From: Pseudomonadota bacterium
Lineage (GTDB): Bacteria; Pseudomonadota; Alphaproteobacteria; Caulobacterales; Caulobacteraceae
Assembly: GCA_023424215.1 (NCBI GenBank)
Contig: JAFAEC010000173.1
Span: 1-15,076, forward strand
DNA length: 15,076 bases
Direction: 5' to 3'
Shown piece by piece: positions 5,839 to 13,131 of this stretch. Positions within the stretch are counted from its first letter, which is position 1. Each line of letters begins with the position of its first letter. The notes under the pieces are model-generated. The model saw only the letters and a program-made list of their open reading frames with translations, searched no databases and was not told the origin of the DNA. The translations under genes and the position numbers were made by a program.

Positions 5839-8148
5839 ATGACCAGATCCCCCAAGCGCCCCCCCGCCGGCCTGCCCGACCGTGAAACCCTGCTCGCCTT
5901 CCTGCGTGACGCCGGATCGGCCGAGAAGGGCGACATCGCCCGCCACTTCGGCCTGAAGGGCGGCGACCGCCGGGCCCTGCGCGAAATGATCCGCGAGCTG
6001 GAGGCCGAAGGGAAACTGGGCAAGCGCGGCCGCAAGGGCTTCTCGGAGGCCGGCGGGCTGCCTCCGGTCGGCGTCGCCGACGTGGTCGAGCGCGACGTCG
6101 ACGGCGAAATCTACGTTCGCCTCGTCGAGGCGTCCGAGGATGCGCCCCGCGCCTTGCTGGTTCCCGATCGCGCCGGCCGCGCCGGCCCCGCCCCCGGCAT
6201 GGGGGACCGCTTGCTATGCAAGTTCCAGCGCGGCGAGGAGGGCTGGGAGGCGCGGCTGATCAAGCGCCTCGACGCCGGGACCAACCGCGTGCTCGGCGTC
6301 ATCCGCAAGTCGAACCGCGAGGTGCGCGTCGAACCCGTCGACCGCCGCTCGAAGGATGTCCTGCTCGTGCCCCACGCCCAGGCCGAGGGGCTGAAGGACG
6401 GCGACCTGGTGCTGGCCGCCATCGAAAAGGGCGAGCAGCGCTACGGACCGAAGCGCGGCAAGATCCTCGAGACCATCGGCCGCGAGGATGATCCCCGCGC
6501 CGCCTCGCTCATCGCCATCCACGCCCATGGCGTCCCGACCGGCTTCTCCGACGCTGTCGAGGCGGAGGCGCAGGACCAGGAGTTGCCGTCGCTCAAGGGC
6601 CGCGAGGACCTGCGCGACCTGCCGCTGATCACCATCGATCCCGCCGACGCCCGCGACCACGACGACGCGGTCCACGCCCACCGCGACGACGATCCGAAGA
6701 ACGCCGACGGCTGGGTGGTCTGGGTGGCCATCGCCGACGTCGCCGCCTATGTCCGCGTCGGCACGGCGCTGGACCGGGAGGCTCGGGCCAAGGGCAACTC
6801 GACCTACTTCCCCGACCGCGTCGAACCCATGCTGCCCGAGGTCCTGTCCAATGGGCTGTGCAGCCTGAAGGAAGGCGAGAACCGCGCCTGCCTGGCGGTC
6901 CGCATGGTCTTCGACAAGGATGGCCGCAAGCTGTCGCACCGGTTCGTGCGCGGCCTGATGCGGTCGCACGCCAGCCTCAGCTACGAGCAGGCCCAGGGGG
7001 CCATCGACGGCCAGCCGGACGACGCCACCGGCCCGATCATGGACCGGATCATCTACCCGCTGTGGAACGCCTACCACGCCATGCTCAAGGGCCGGCTGAA
7101 GCGCAGCCCGCTGCTGATCGAGAGCGCCGAGCGCAAGGTGCTGATGGACCCCGGCGGCGGCATCGGCGCGATCGAGCCGCGCAAGTCGCTGGAGGCCCAC
7201 CGGCTCATCGAGGAGATGATGATCCAGGCCAACGTCTGCGCCGCAGAGACGCTGGAGCAGAAGCGCACGCCCCTGATCTACCGGGTCCACGAGGCGCCGA
7301 GCCAGGAGAAGATCTTCAACCTCGCCGACTTCCTGCAGACCCTCGGCAAGCCGTGGGCCAAGGGCGAGCCGGCCACGACGAAGCGCTTCAACCGCCTGCT
7401 CGACGAGACCCGGGACGGGCCGCACGCCGAGGTGGTCAACGAGGTTGTCCTGCGCACCCAGATGCAGGCCGTCTACAGTCCCGAGAACGTCGGCCACTTC
7501 GGCCTCAACCTCGACCGCTACGCCCACTTCACCTCGCCGATCCGGCGCTACTCGGACCTGATCGTCCACCGCGGCCTGATCCGGGCCCTGAACCTCGGCA
7601 AGGACGGCCTGACCGATCGCGAGATCGCCGAACTGGCGACCATCGCGGAACAGGTCACCCAGACCGAGCGCCGCTCCATGGCCGCCGAGCGCGACGCCAT
7701 GGACCGCTACATCGCCGCCTTCCTGGAGGACCGCGTGGGGGCGACCTTCCCCGGCCGCATCACCGGCGTGACCCGCTTCGGCCTGTTCGTGCGGCTTGAG
7801 GAAACCGGCGCCGACGGCCTCGTACCCGTCTCGACGCTCGGCGACGAATACTTCACCCACGACGACCGCACCCACGCCCTCGTCGGCGAGCGCACCGGCC
7901 GGCGCTGGACGCTGGGCCGGTCGGTCGAGGTGCGGCTCGTCGAGGCCACGCCGGTCACCGGCGGCCTGCTGTTCGAAATGCTGTCGGAGCCCCAACCCCG
8001 CGACCCCAACGCCCCCTCGCCCCGCCTCGGCATGCGAGCCCGCGGACCCAGGGGCGGCGGCTATCCCAAGCGCGGCGGTCCCCGCCCCCGCGACGGCGCC
8101 AAGCCCTCGGGCGGGCTGAAGGGCGTGCGGAAGGGCAAACGGAGGTAA
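5839..8148 (+). CDS. rnr: Ribonuclease R (3'-5' exoribonuclease)
   Basis: This 769-aa RNase II/R-family enzyme degrades structured RNA processively and acts in mRNA decay and rRNA/tRNA quality control. Domains in order: an N-terminal winged-helix-like segment (residues 13-66, with GDIARHFGLKGGDRRALREM); cold-shock-like RNA-binding regions (about 75-245); the RNB catalytic domain (about 258-590) with the metal-binding cluster DPADARDHDDAVHA (Asp267, 270, 273, 275, 276) and GNSTYFPDRVEPMLPEVLSN (319-338); and an S1 domain near residues 633-720. A Gly/Arg/Lys-rich tail ends RKGKRR. Length is normal for alphaproteobacterial RNase R. The start follows the toxin stop with no gap; AAGGA at 5830-5834 inside vapC serves as its ribosome binding site. 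The N-terminus (RPPAGLPDRETLLAFL) matches my memory of Caulobacter RNase R, so this start is well supported. Confidence 0.96.
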   Translation: MTRSPKRPPAGLPDRETLLAFLRDAGSAEKGDIARHFGLKGGDRRALREMIRELEAEGKLGKRGRKGFSEAGGLPPVGVADVVERDVDGEIYVRLVEASEDAPRALLVPDRAGRAGPAPGMGDRLLCKFQRGEEGWEARLIKRLDAGTNRVLGVIRKSNREVRVEPVDRRSKDVLLVPHAQAEGLKDGDLVLAAIEKGEQRYGPKRGKILETIGREDDPRAASLIAIHAHGVPTGFSDAVEAEAQDQELPSLKGREDLRDLPLITIDPADARDHDDAVHAHRDDDPKNADGWVVWVAIADVAAYVRVGTALDREARAKGNSTYFPDRVEPMLPEVLSNGLCSLKEGENRACLAVRMVFDKDGRKLSHRFVRGLMRSHASLSYEQAQGAIDGQPDDATGPIMDRIIYPLWNAYHAMLKGRLKRSPLLIESAERKVLMDPGGGIGAIEPRKSLEAHRLIEEMMIQANVCAAETLEQKRTPLIYRVHEAPSQEKIFNLADFLQTLGKPWAKGEPATTKRFNRLLDETRDGPHAEVVNEVVLRTQMQAVYSPENVGHFGLNLDRYAHFTSPIRRYSDLIVHRGLIRALNLGKDGLTDREIAELATIAEQVTQTERRSMAAERDAMDRYIAAFLEDRVGATFPGRITGVTRFGLFVRLEETGADGLVPVSTLGDEYFTHDDRTHALVGERTGRRWTLGRSVEVRLVEATPVTGGLLFEMLSEPQPRDPNAPSPRLGMRARGPRGGGYPKRGGPRPRDGAKPSGGLKGVRKGKRR

Positions 8149-8151
8149 CCC

Positions 8152-8508
8152 GTGACCGACCCACACCACATCGCCGCCATCGTCCCCGCCCGCGATCTCG
8201 AGGCCAGCACCGCCTTCTATCGCCGCCTGGGACTGGAGGTGGTCAGCGACCACGGCGACTACCGCCTGCTCGCCGACGGCCGGGGCTGGCGGCTGCACCT
8301 CAGGCTGTCCCCGGACTGGCCCGCCTCGCCGGAAGACAACCCGCTCGGGCTCTACCTGTACGTCGAGGACGTCGACGCGGTCGCCGCGCGGGTGCGGGAA
8401 CGGATCATCGACCCGGCCGATCCGCGACCGAAGCCGTGGGGCTGCTACGAATTCGCGGTCAGCGATCCGGACGGCGTGCTGGTGCGGGTGGGGCGGGTCC
8501 TCGGCTGA
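8152..8508 (+). CDS. VOC-fold protein (glyoxalase / bleomycin-resistance superfamily)
   Basis: This 118-aa protein has the paired beta-alpha-beta-beta-beta pattern of the vicinal oxygen chelate superfamily. HHIAAIVPARDLEASTAFYR (5-24) is the typical first strand and helix, and YLYVEDVDAVAARVRE with CYEFAVSDPDGVLVRVGR forms the second half, ending in the characteristic DPDG turn. The family includes glyoxalase I, fosfomycin and bleomycin resistance proteins and dioxygenases. Candidate metal ligands are His5 or His6 and the Glu in CYEF, but the reaction cannot be assigned. It starts with GTG at 8152, supported by GGAGG at 8141-8145, which overlaps the end of rnr. Only 3 nt separate the rnr stop from this start, so it is co-transcribed with rnr. 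Confidence 0.85.
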   Translation: MTDPHHIAAIVPARDLEASTAFYRRLGLEVVSDHGDYRLLADGRGWRLHLRLSPDWPASPEDNPLGLYLYVEDVDAVAARVRERIIDPADPRPKPWGCYEFAVSDPDGVLVRVGRVLG

Positions 8509-8554
8509 ACCGCCCTTTCAACCGCCGCGCCGGCGTGGCATCGCAGGGGCGTCC

Positions 8555-9289
8555 ATGTCCCGAATCCCGCCAGCTCCCCAGCCCTTCGACGCCGCCCAGG
8601 GCCTCCGCGACGCGCCCCGCACCGGCGGTCGCCAGCGGCCAAAGGACGCGGCCACCCTGATCCTCACCCGCGGCGGCCGGGGCCGGGCGGAGGTCTTGAT
8701 GGGGCGGCGCGCGCCGGGGCATGTGTTCATGGCGTCCAAGTGGGTCTTCCCCGGCGGCCGCATCGAGCGAGGCGACTTCGCCGCCGCCTCGGCCTCCGAA
8801 CTGCCGCCCCCCGACCTCGCCCGGCTCGCCCGCGAAGTTCCCGTCCGCCGCGCTCGCGCCCTCGCGCTCGCCGCCGTGCGGGAGACCTTCGAGGAGACCG
8901 GCCTGCTGCTGGCCGAACCCGCGCCGCCTGTCCCGGCGGGCGGACCATGGAGGGAGTTCCGGGCCGAAGGGGCCCTGCCCGACCTGGCGGCCCTGTCCTA
9001 CATCGCCCGCGCCGTCACCCCGCCCGGGCGCAGCCGCCGTTTCGACGCCCGCTTCTTCATGGCCGACGCCGCCGCCCTGCTGCATCCCGAACCCACCGCC
9101 GGCTGCGGCGAACTGGACGAGATCGCCTGGATCCGGCTCGACGAGACCGCCGGGCTCGATCTGCCGGCCATCACCCGCTTCGTGCTCGGCGAGGTCCGCG
9201 CCCGCCTGGAGCAGCCGGACCGGCCCCTGCCCTTCGTCCGCATGGTCCGCGGCCGTCATCTGATCGACTACCACGATGAGCCGGCCTGA
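8555..9289 (+). CDS. Nudix hydrolase with interrupted Nudix box (NUDT19-like)
   Basis: This 244-aa Nudix protein would hydrolyse a nucleoside-diphosphate-linked substrate, possibly CoA or an ADP derivative. The core signature is split. The glycine half is in WVFPGGRIERGD (63-74) and the catalytic helix is RETFEETGLLL (109-119). Gly68 and Arg109 lie 41 residues apart, against 14 in the canonical GX5EX7REUXEEXGU box, leaving about 27 extra residues rich in Ala, Pro, Leu and Arg. Mammalian NUDT19, a CoA diphosphatase, also has an insertion in its Nudix box, so this group is the best match. The catalytic Glu113 and Glu114 are intact. AGGGG at 8544-8548 supports the ATG at 8555. It lies 46 nt after the VOC gene; a Nudix gene between rnr and rpmG is, as I recall, a common alphaproteobacterial arrangement. 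Confidence 0.87.
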   Translation: MSRIPPAPQPFDAAQGLRDAPRTGGRQRPKDAATLILTRGGRGRAEVLMGRRAPGHVFMASKWVFPGGRIERGDFAAASASELPPPDLARLAREVPVRRARALALAAVRETFEETGLLLAEPAPPVPAGGPWREFRAEGALPDLAALSYIARAVTPPGRSRRFDARFFMADAAALLHPEPTAGCGELDEIAWIRLDETAGLDLPAITRFVLGEVRARLEQPDRPLPFVRMVRGRHLIDYHDEPA

Positions 9290-9369
9290 CCGTCCCTGAC
9301 CAAGCCTCGACCCCGGGTTGTGCCTTGCGACGGATCCGGGCTCTATTCGACGGGGAGAGGGAGGAAGGA

Positions 9370-10191
9370 ATGCGCGGTATCATCATCGGAGCGGCGGCCC
9401 TGCTCGCCGCCTGCGCCACCCAGGCCATGCCGACGCAGGCTCCGGCAGCGTCCGACGGCCCGCCCGACAAGGTCGAGGTGGTCTACAGCCCCGGCAGCAT
9501 GTTCTTCTCGGTCGAGGACGGCGGCGAGGGGCGGTTCAGGACCGGCGACAACGACGACCTCACCTTCCCGGCCACCCGTGCCGATTACCTCCGCATCCGC
9601 GATATGCTGGAGCCCTACCGCGAGACCGGCCTGATCTGCCGCGAGGAGACGGATCGGACCTACAACGGTTACCTCCTCTGGCGCGAGGATGGCGTGGAAA
9701 CCCGTCGCCCGCACGAGTCGCTCTGCTACGCCGAAGGCCATCGCGACCAGCAGCGAAATATCAGCACCGCCTATTACGCCGTCAGGCAGATGGCCGAAGA
9801 GCGCGGGGTCCTGCCGCCCCTCCCCGTGCTGCCGGCTCCGGACCGCCTCACCTTCACCTCGCTCTACTGGGGCCGGACGGTGCAGGAGTGGTCGATCCCC
9901 CGCGGCGGCGAGGGCCGCTGGTCGCACGCCGACGGCAAGAGTGAGGTCTTCCCGGTCTCCGAGGCGGACTTCGACCGACTGCGCGCGCTGTTCGGCCCCT
10001 ACGAGGGCGTGGCGTTCGAGTGCGAGCGGGTCATCGCCGACGGCCCTTACGGCACGGTCACCTGGTCGCAGCAGGGCCACGCCGACCAGCAGCTGCGCTG
10101 GGACGCCGGCTGCGTCACCGGCGACGCCGCCGACGTCTTCCGCCGCTGGGACGAGGCCGAGGTGTTGCTGAAGGGCCTGCGCGACCGCTGA
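9370..10191 (+). CDS. Predicted lipoprotein with an internal duplicated domain
   Basis: I do not recognise this 273-aa protein. It has a short lipoprotein signal (MRGIIIGAAALLAAC, lipobox Cys15) and is therefore probably envelope-anchored. The mature part is two repeats of one domain, at about residues 46-141 and 174-267. Landmarks align in order: FSVEDGGEGRF with WSIPRGGEGRW; TFPATRADYLRIRDMLEPYR with VFPVSEADFDRLRALFGPY; GLIC with AFEC; then a Cys at 119 and 248; then a final helix. Each repeat holds two cysteines (90 and 119; 218 and 248), suggesting one disulfide per repeat. The start at 9370 has GGAGGAAGGA just upstream; an alternative start at 9325 would bury the signal peptide. TTGTGC at 9318 and TCTATT at 9342 could be a weak promoter. 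It converges directly with the next lipoprotein gene. Confidence 0.8.
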   Translation: MRGIIIGAAALLAACATQAMPTQAPAASDGPPDKVEVVYSPGSMFFSVEDGGEGRFRTGDNDDLTFPATRADYLRIRDMLEPYRETGLICREETDRTYNGYLLWREDGVETRRPHESLCYAEGHRDQQRNISTAYYAVRQMAEERGVLPPLPVLPAPDRLTFTSLYWGRTVQEWSIPRGGEGRWSHADGKSEVFPVSEADFDRLRALFGPYEGVAFECERVIADGPYGTVTWSQQGHADQQLRWDAGCVTGDAADVFRRWDEAEVLLKGLRDR

Positions 10192-10761
10192 CTAGTCGGC
10201 GACCGGCCGCGTCAGGTCGAACTCGACCCGGAAGAACCGCCCCGACGGCCGCCGCAGCTCGTAGGCGAACATCTGGCCCGGATGGACCTCCATGGCCCAG
10301 ACGTTGGTGGTCGAGACCTCCGCGCCCCCGGCCCGGAACTGGGCGATCGACTCGGCGTCGACCGGGAACTCCTGCCGCGCCGCCGTGCCCGGGCCGGCGG
10401 TATCGCCGCCGTACATGTGGTAGCCGTGGACCTCGCCCTGCGGGTCGCGGTGGTCGTGCTTCAGCCGCAGCCCCGCCCCGGTGCGCGTCACCACCCAGCG
10501 CCGCGAGCGATCCTCGCCGACGGCGAAGGGAATGCCGACCTCGTCGGGCGCGCAGTCGCGCACATGCATCACCAGCCGCTGGCCCCGGAAGTCCGCATCG
10601 GCCTCGTCGGTCGAGACGACCCGCCCCTCGAAGCGCTGCCCGCACAGCGCCTGCAGCCGGGCCATGAAGGCGTCCGGCGGATGCACCGGCTCCGGCGCCG
10701 TGACGCAGGCGGACAGGGTCAGGACCAGGGCGGCGGCGGCCGCGATCATCGGGGTTTTCAT
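10192..10761 (-). CDS. Predicted lipoprotein of unknown function
   Basis: This 189-aa protein has a lipoprotein signal ending in the lipobox LSAC (Cys19) after a hydrophobic MIAAAAALVLTL stretch, so it is expected to be lipid-anchored in the envelope. The mature domain has two cysteines (40 and 70) flanking RFEGRVVSTDEAD, then a strand-rich region with RWVVTRTGAGLRLKHDHRDP and the notable YHMYGGDTAGPGT (114-126). It ends in an aromatic strand, RFFRVEFDLTRP. I recall similar uncharacterised secreted proteins with a KHDHR...YGGDT pattern in Caulobacter, Sphingomonas and Xanthomonas relatives, but know no function. No good Shine-Dalgarno precedes the ATG at 10761; the second Met at codon 5 is an alternative start. 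Its stop abuts that of the convergent lipoprotein gene with no spacer. Confidence 0.78.
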   Translation of the reverse strand: MKTPMIAAAAALVLTLSACVTAPEPVHPPDAFMARLQALCGQRFEGRVVSTDEADADFRGQRLVMHVRDCAPDEVGIPFAVGEDRSRRWVVTRTGAGLRLKHDHRDPQGEVHGYHMYGGDTAGPGTAARQEFPVDAESIAQFRAGGAEVSTTNVWAMEVHPGQMFAYELRRPSGRFFRVEFDLTRPVAD

Positions 10762-10812
10762 GAGGCGACAGTGGACCGCCCGGCGGCTACGCTCAAGGCG
10801 ACCATCCGCCCG

Positions 10813-10840
10813 TTGACTTCGGGCCGCGCCTGAGTATGTT
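10813..10840 (+). promoter_or_regulatory. Probable housekeeping promoter of rpmG
   Basis: TTGACT at 10813-10818 and TATGTT at 10835-10840 are separated by 16 bp and lie about 49 bp before the rpmG start. The -35 is one base from the TTGACA consensus and the -10 matches TATAAT at four of six positions. This is the best sigma-70-like pair I saw in the window and sits in the only gap between the divergent lipoprotein gene and rpmG. Confidence 0.5.
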
Positions 10841-10888
10841 CCGCGCCTCTCATTTCAGCGGCTTTCGCCGTCGCAAAGGTAATTCCCG

Positions 10889-11056
10889 ATGGCCAAACCG
10901 GCTTCCATCAAGATCCGCCTGAACTCCACGGCGGACACCGGCTTCTTCTACGTCACCAAGAAGAACGCCCGCACCATGACCGAGAAGATGGTCGTCAAGA
11001 AGTACGACCCGGTCGTGAAGAAGCACGTCGAGTTCAAGGAAGGCAAGATCAAGTAA
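10889..11056 (+). CDS. rpmG: 50S ribosomal protein L33
   Basis: This 55-aa protein is a complete bacterial L33 of the large ribosomal subunit: MAKPASIKIRLNSTADTGFF, then YVTKKNARTMTEKMVVKKYD, then PVVKKHVEFKEGKIK. The NxxNxR/TxKNARTMTEK pattern and the KYDP motif are diagnostic. It belongs to the zinc-independent form, since the CxxC pairs of the zinc-binding paralogue are absent. Length is exactly what the family shows. AAAGG at 10875-10879 precedes the ATG. The gene has its own promoter and a strong terminator straight after it, so it is probably monocistronic. An L33 gene next to pleD and near rnr is, as I recall, a common alphaproteobacterial arrangement. Confidence 0.97.
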   Translation: MAKPASIKIRLNSTADTGFFYVTKKNARTMTEKMVVKKYDPVVKKHVEFKEGKIK

Positions 11057-11080
11057 GCGCTTGATCGCCTGACGGATTCG

Positions 11081-11112
11081 AAACGCCCGACCAGCGATGG
11101 CCGGGCGTTTTT
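11081..11112 (+). terminator. Rho-independent terminator after rpmG
   Basis: AAACGCCCG (11081-11089) and CGGGCGTTT (11102-11110) are perfect 9-bp inverted repeats around a 12-nt loop, and the right arm runs into a TTTTT tract (11108-11112). The hairpin begins 24 nt after the rpmG stop. It should end the rpmG transcript before the small downstream gene. Confidence 0.9.
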
Positions 11113-11139
11113 CGTTGTCGGGCGTGTTAGTGATGGCTG

Positions 11140-11337
11140 ATGCATAACCCGGACGACAAGCCCGCCTCAGAGACTCCCGGCGACGACTCGCCGTCGGAGA
11201 GTCCCATCCAGAGAGCCCTCCGCCTGAAGCAGGCGGCGATCGACGCCCGCGCCAAACCGCCTCGCGGCGGCCGCTTCCAACGCGAACAGGCCGCCCGCAT
11301 CGCCGCGGGCAAATCAAAACCCTGGATGAGCCGGTAA
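11140..11337 (+). CDS. Small basic conserved-type protein ending in GKSKPWMSR
   Basis: This 65-aa cytoplasmic protein has an acidic, Ser/Pro-rich N-terminus (MHNPDDKPASETPGDDSPSE), then a basic second half with SPIQRALRLKQAAIDARAKP (21-40), PPRGGRFQREQAARIAAG and the C-terminal GKSKPWMSR. I recall small alphaproteobacterial proteins ending in a closely similar GKSKPWM tail, so it is probably real and conserved, but I know no function. It has no membrane segment. The basic helix plus Gly/Arg segment could contact nucleic acid or the ribosome; that is a guess. The ribosome binding site is poor. It lies behind the rpmG terminator and converges with pleD, with only 4 nt between stop codons, and I saw no terminator between the two. 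Confidence 0.75.
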   Translation: MHNPDDKPASETPGDDSPSESPIQRALRLKQAAIDARAKPPRGGRFQREQAARIAAGKSKPWMSR

Positions 11338-11341
11338 GGCC

Positions 11342-12709
11342 CTACGCCGCCCGCGCGATCACCTGGTTCCGCCCGCGCGACTTCGCCTCGTAGACCCCCT
11401 CGTCCGCCCGCTTCAGCAGGGCGTCGGGCGTGTCGCCGCCAGATCCGTCGCTCCACGCCACCCCGATCGACACGGTGATCGACAGACTCTCGGCCCCGCC
11501 CATGATCGGGAACGGCGTGTCGGCCACGTCGCGGCGGATGCGCTCGGCCACCCGGTGCGCGGCCTCCAGCGGGGCGCCCGGCATGACCACCACGAACTCC
11601 TCGCCGCCCAGTCGGCACGGCAGGTCGATGGCCCGCACGTTTGTCGCCAGCCGCACCGCGAACTCGCGCAGCACCTCGTCGCCGGCGTCGTGGCCGAAGC
11701 CGTCGTTGACCGCCTTGAAGTGGTCGATGTCCATGACCAGCACCGAGACCTGGTCGCCGCCCTGCCCGGCCCGGCCGACCAGGGCCTGTAGCTGCCCCGC
11801 CATGTAGCGGCGGTTGTGCAACCCGGTCAGGGCGTCGGTGACCGCCATCTCCAGGCTGTAGTCCAGCTTCTGGCGCAGGAAGTCGGCGTAGCGCTTGCGA
11901 CGGATCTGGGTGCGCGCCCGCGCCTCCAGCTCCTCGGTGTCGACCGGCCGGGGCAGGATGTCGTTGACCCCCAGCTCCAGCGCCTTGACCAGCCGCGGCC
12001 GGTCGGCGGGGTCGACCACGCCGAGGATCGGCGTCCGGCGCGTCGCCTCGGTCGAGCGGATCTGGGCCACGAAGCGCAGGCCGTCGAACTCGGAACTCGA
12101 GACGTTGACGATGATCAGGTCGACCGGCCCCCGGGCCGCGATCAGGGCCGCCGCCGGGTCGGGCTCGACCACCGGCCGGTGCTCGGCCGCCAGCTGCTGG
12201 GCGATCTTCTCGGCCTGGCGCGCATTGTCGTCGACAATCAGCACCCGGCCGCCCGACGCGCGCAGCCGCCCGGCTCCGTCGGTGTCGACCCCGAAGCGGC
12301 GCCCGCTCTCCTCGCGCTCGCGCAGCTCGTCCATCACCGCCTTCAGCCGCACCAGCGACTTGACCCGGGCGAACAGGATGACGTCGTCGATCGGCTTGGT
12401 GACGAAGTCGTCGGCCCCCGCCTCCAGCCCCTTCATCTTGTCCTCGCGCCCGTCCAGCGCGGTGACCAGCACGACCGGTATGTGGCGGGTGACGGGATCG
12501 GACTTCAGCCGGCGGCAGGTCTCGAAGCCGTCCATGCCAGGCATCATCACGTCCAGCAGGATCAGGTCGGGGCGCTCCTCGGCGGCGACCTGCAGCGCCG
12601 TCGCCCCGTCCTGGGCGGTCAGCACCTCGTAGTATTCGAGGGTCAGCTTGGCCTCGAGCAGCCGGACGTTCGGCTCCACGTCGTCGACGACGAGGATGCG
12701 CGCGGTCAC
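11342..12709 (-). CDS. pleD: PleD: two-receiver diguanylate cyclase response regulator
   Basis: This 455-aa protein makes cyclic di-GMP from two GTP when phosphorylated. In Caulobacter it drives the swarmer-to-stalked transition (flagellum loss, stalk growth). The first receiver has acidic DD at 9-10, phospho-acceptor Asp53 in LLDVMMPG and Lys105 in TKPIDD. The second, adaptor receiver (about 155-275) has GGRVLIVDDN, but Asn202 sits where the phospho-acceptor Asp would be, as expected for PleD. The GGDEF domain carries TDALTGLHNRR (291-301), MDIDHFKAVNDGFGHDAGDE, the inhibitory site RxxD at 359-362 (RAID) and the active site GGEEF at 368-372. These positions equal those I remember for Caulobacter PleD (454 aa). 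The start is GTG at 12709, overlapping the divK stop by 4 nt (GTGA), so translation is coupled to divK. Confidence 0.97.
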   Translation of the reverse strand: MTARILVVDDVEPNVRLLEAKLTLEYYEVLTAQDGATALQVAAEERPDLILLDVMMPGMDGFETCRRLKSDPVTRHIPVVLVTALDGREDKMKGLEAGADDFVTKPIDDVILFARVKSLVRLKAVMDELREREESGRRFGVDTDGAGRLRASGGRVLIVDDNARQAEKIAQQLAAEHRPVVEPDPAAALIAARGPVDLIIVNVSSSEFDGLRFVAQIRSTEATRRTPILGVVDPADRPRLVKALELGVNDILPRPVDTEELEARARTQIRRKRYADFLRQKLDYSLEMAVTDALTGLHNRRYMAGQLQALVGRAGQGGDQVSVLVMDIDHFKAVNDGFGHDAGDEVLREFAVRLATNVRAIDLPCRLGGEEFVVVMPGAPLEAAHRVAERIRRDVADTPFPIMGGAESLSITVSIGVAWSDGSGGDTPDALLKRADEGVYEAKSRGRNQVIARAA

Positions 12710-13080
12710 GCGACGGCTCCGAGGTGCTTTCTCACCGTCTCGAGGAAGTGGGCCACCGAGATCGGCTTCGAGATGTAGGCCTCGCAGCCGCCCTGGCGGA
12801 TGCGCTCCTCGTCGCCCTTCATGGCGAAGGCGGTGACCGCGACCACCGGGATGTGGTTCAGGTCCTCGTCGTCCTTCAGCCACTTGGTGACCTCGAGGCC
12901 CGAGATCTCCGGCAGCTGGATGTCCATCAGGATCAGGTCCGGCCGGTGCTCGCGCGCCAGGGCGAGCGCCTGAAGCCCCTCGCGGGTCTGCAGGGTTTCA
13001 TAGCCCTGGGAGTCGAGCAGATCATGAAAGAGCTTCATGTTCAGCTCGTTATCCTCGACGATGAGGACTTTCTTCGACAT
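12706..13080 (-). CDS. divK: DivK: single-domain cell-fate response regulator
   Basis: This 124-aa stand-alone receiver domain begins MSKKVLIVEDNELNMKLFHD. Acidic residues Glu9 and Asp10, phospho-acceptor Asp53 in LILMDIQLPEI, Thr83 in VTAFAM and Lys105 in ISKPIS are all in place. In Caulobacter, DivK is phosphorylated by DivJ and dephosphorylated by PleC. It allosterically controls DivL and PleC and so lowers CtrA activity at the stalked pole. The sequence is close to the Caulobacter protein over its whole length. Start 13080 is set by this match; the frame is open upstream through a repeat element, but that part is not protein-like. No strong Shine-Dalgarno is visible. It leads a two-gene operon with pleD and has a CtrA-like site 81 bp upstream. 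Confidence 0.97.
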   Translation of the reverse strand: MSKKVLIVEDNELNMKLFHDLLDSQGYETLQTREGLQALALAREHRPDLILMDIQLPEISGLEVTKWLKDDEDLNHIPVVAVTAFAMKGDEERIRQGGCEAYISKPISVAHFLETVRKHLGAVA

Positions 13081-13131
13081 CGACACCCGGCCCGTCCGCC
13101 CCTCTGTGCGCGGCGCGCGGGAGGCTTCCCT

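Noticed and set aside
6214..8298. 694-codon open frame on the minus strand opposite rnr and the VOC gene
   Set aside because: It is fully antisense to an unmistakable RNase R. Long antisense frames are expected in GC-rich codon usage, and its translation (repetitive Val/Gly/Asp/Ala/His) shows no domain.
11816..12778. 320-codon plus-strand frame opposite pleD
   Set aside because: It is antisense to pleD, whose catalytic and receiver residues are all in place; the plus-strand translation has no recognisable domain.
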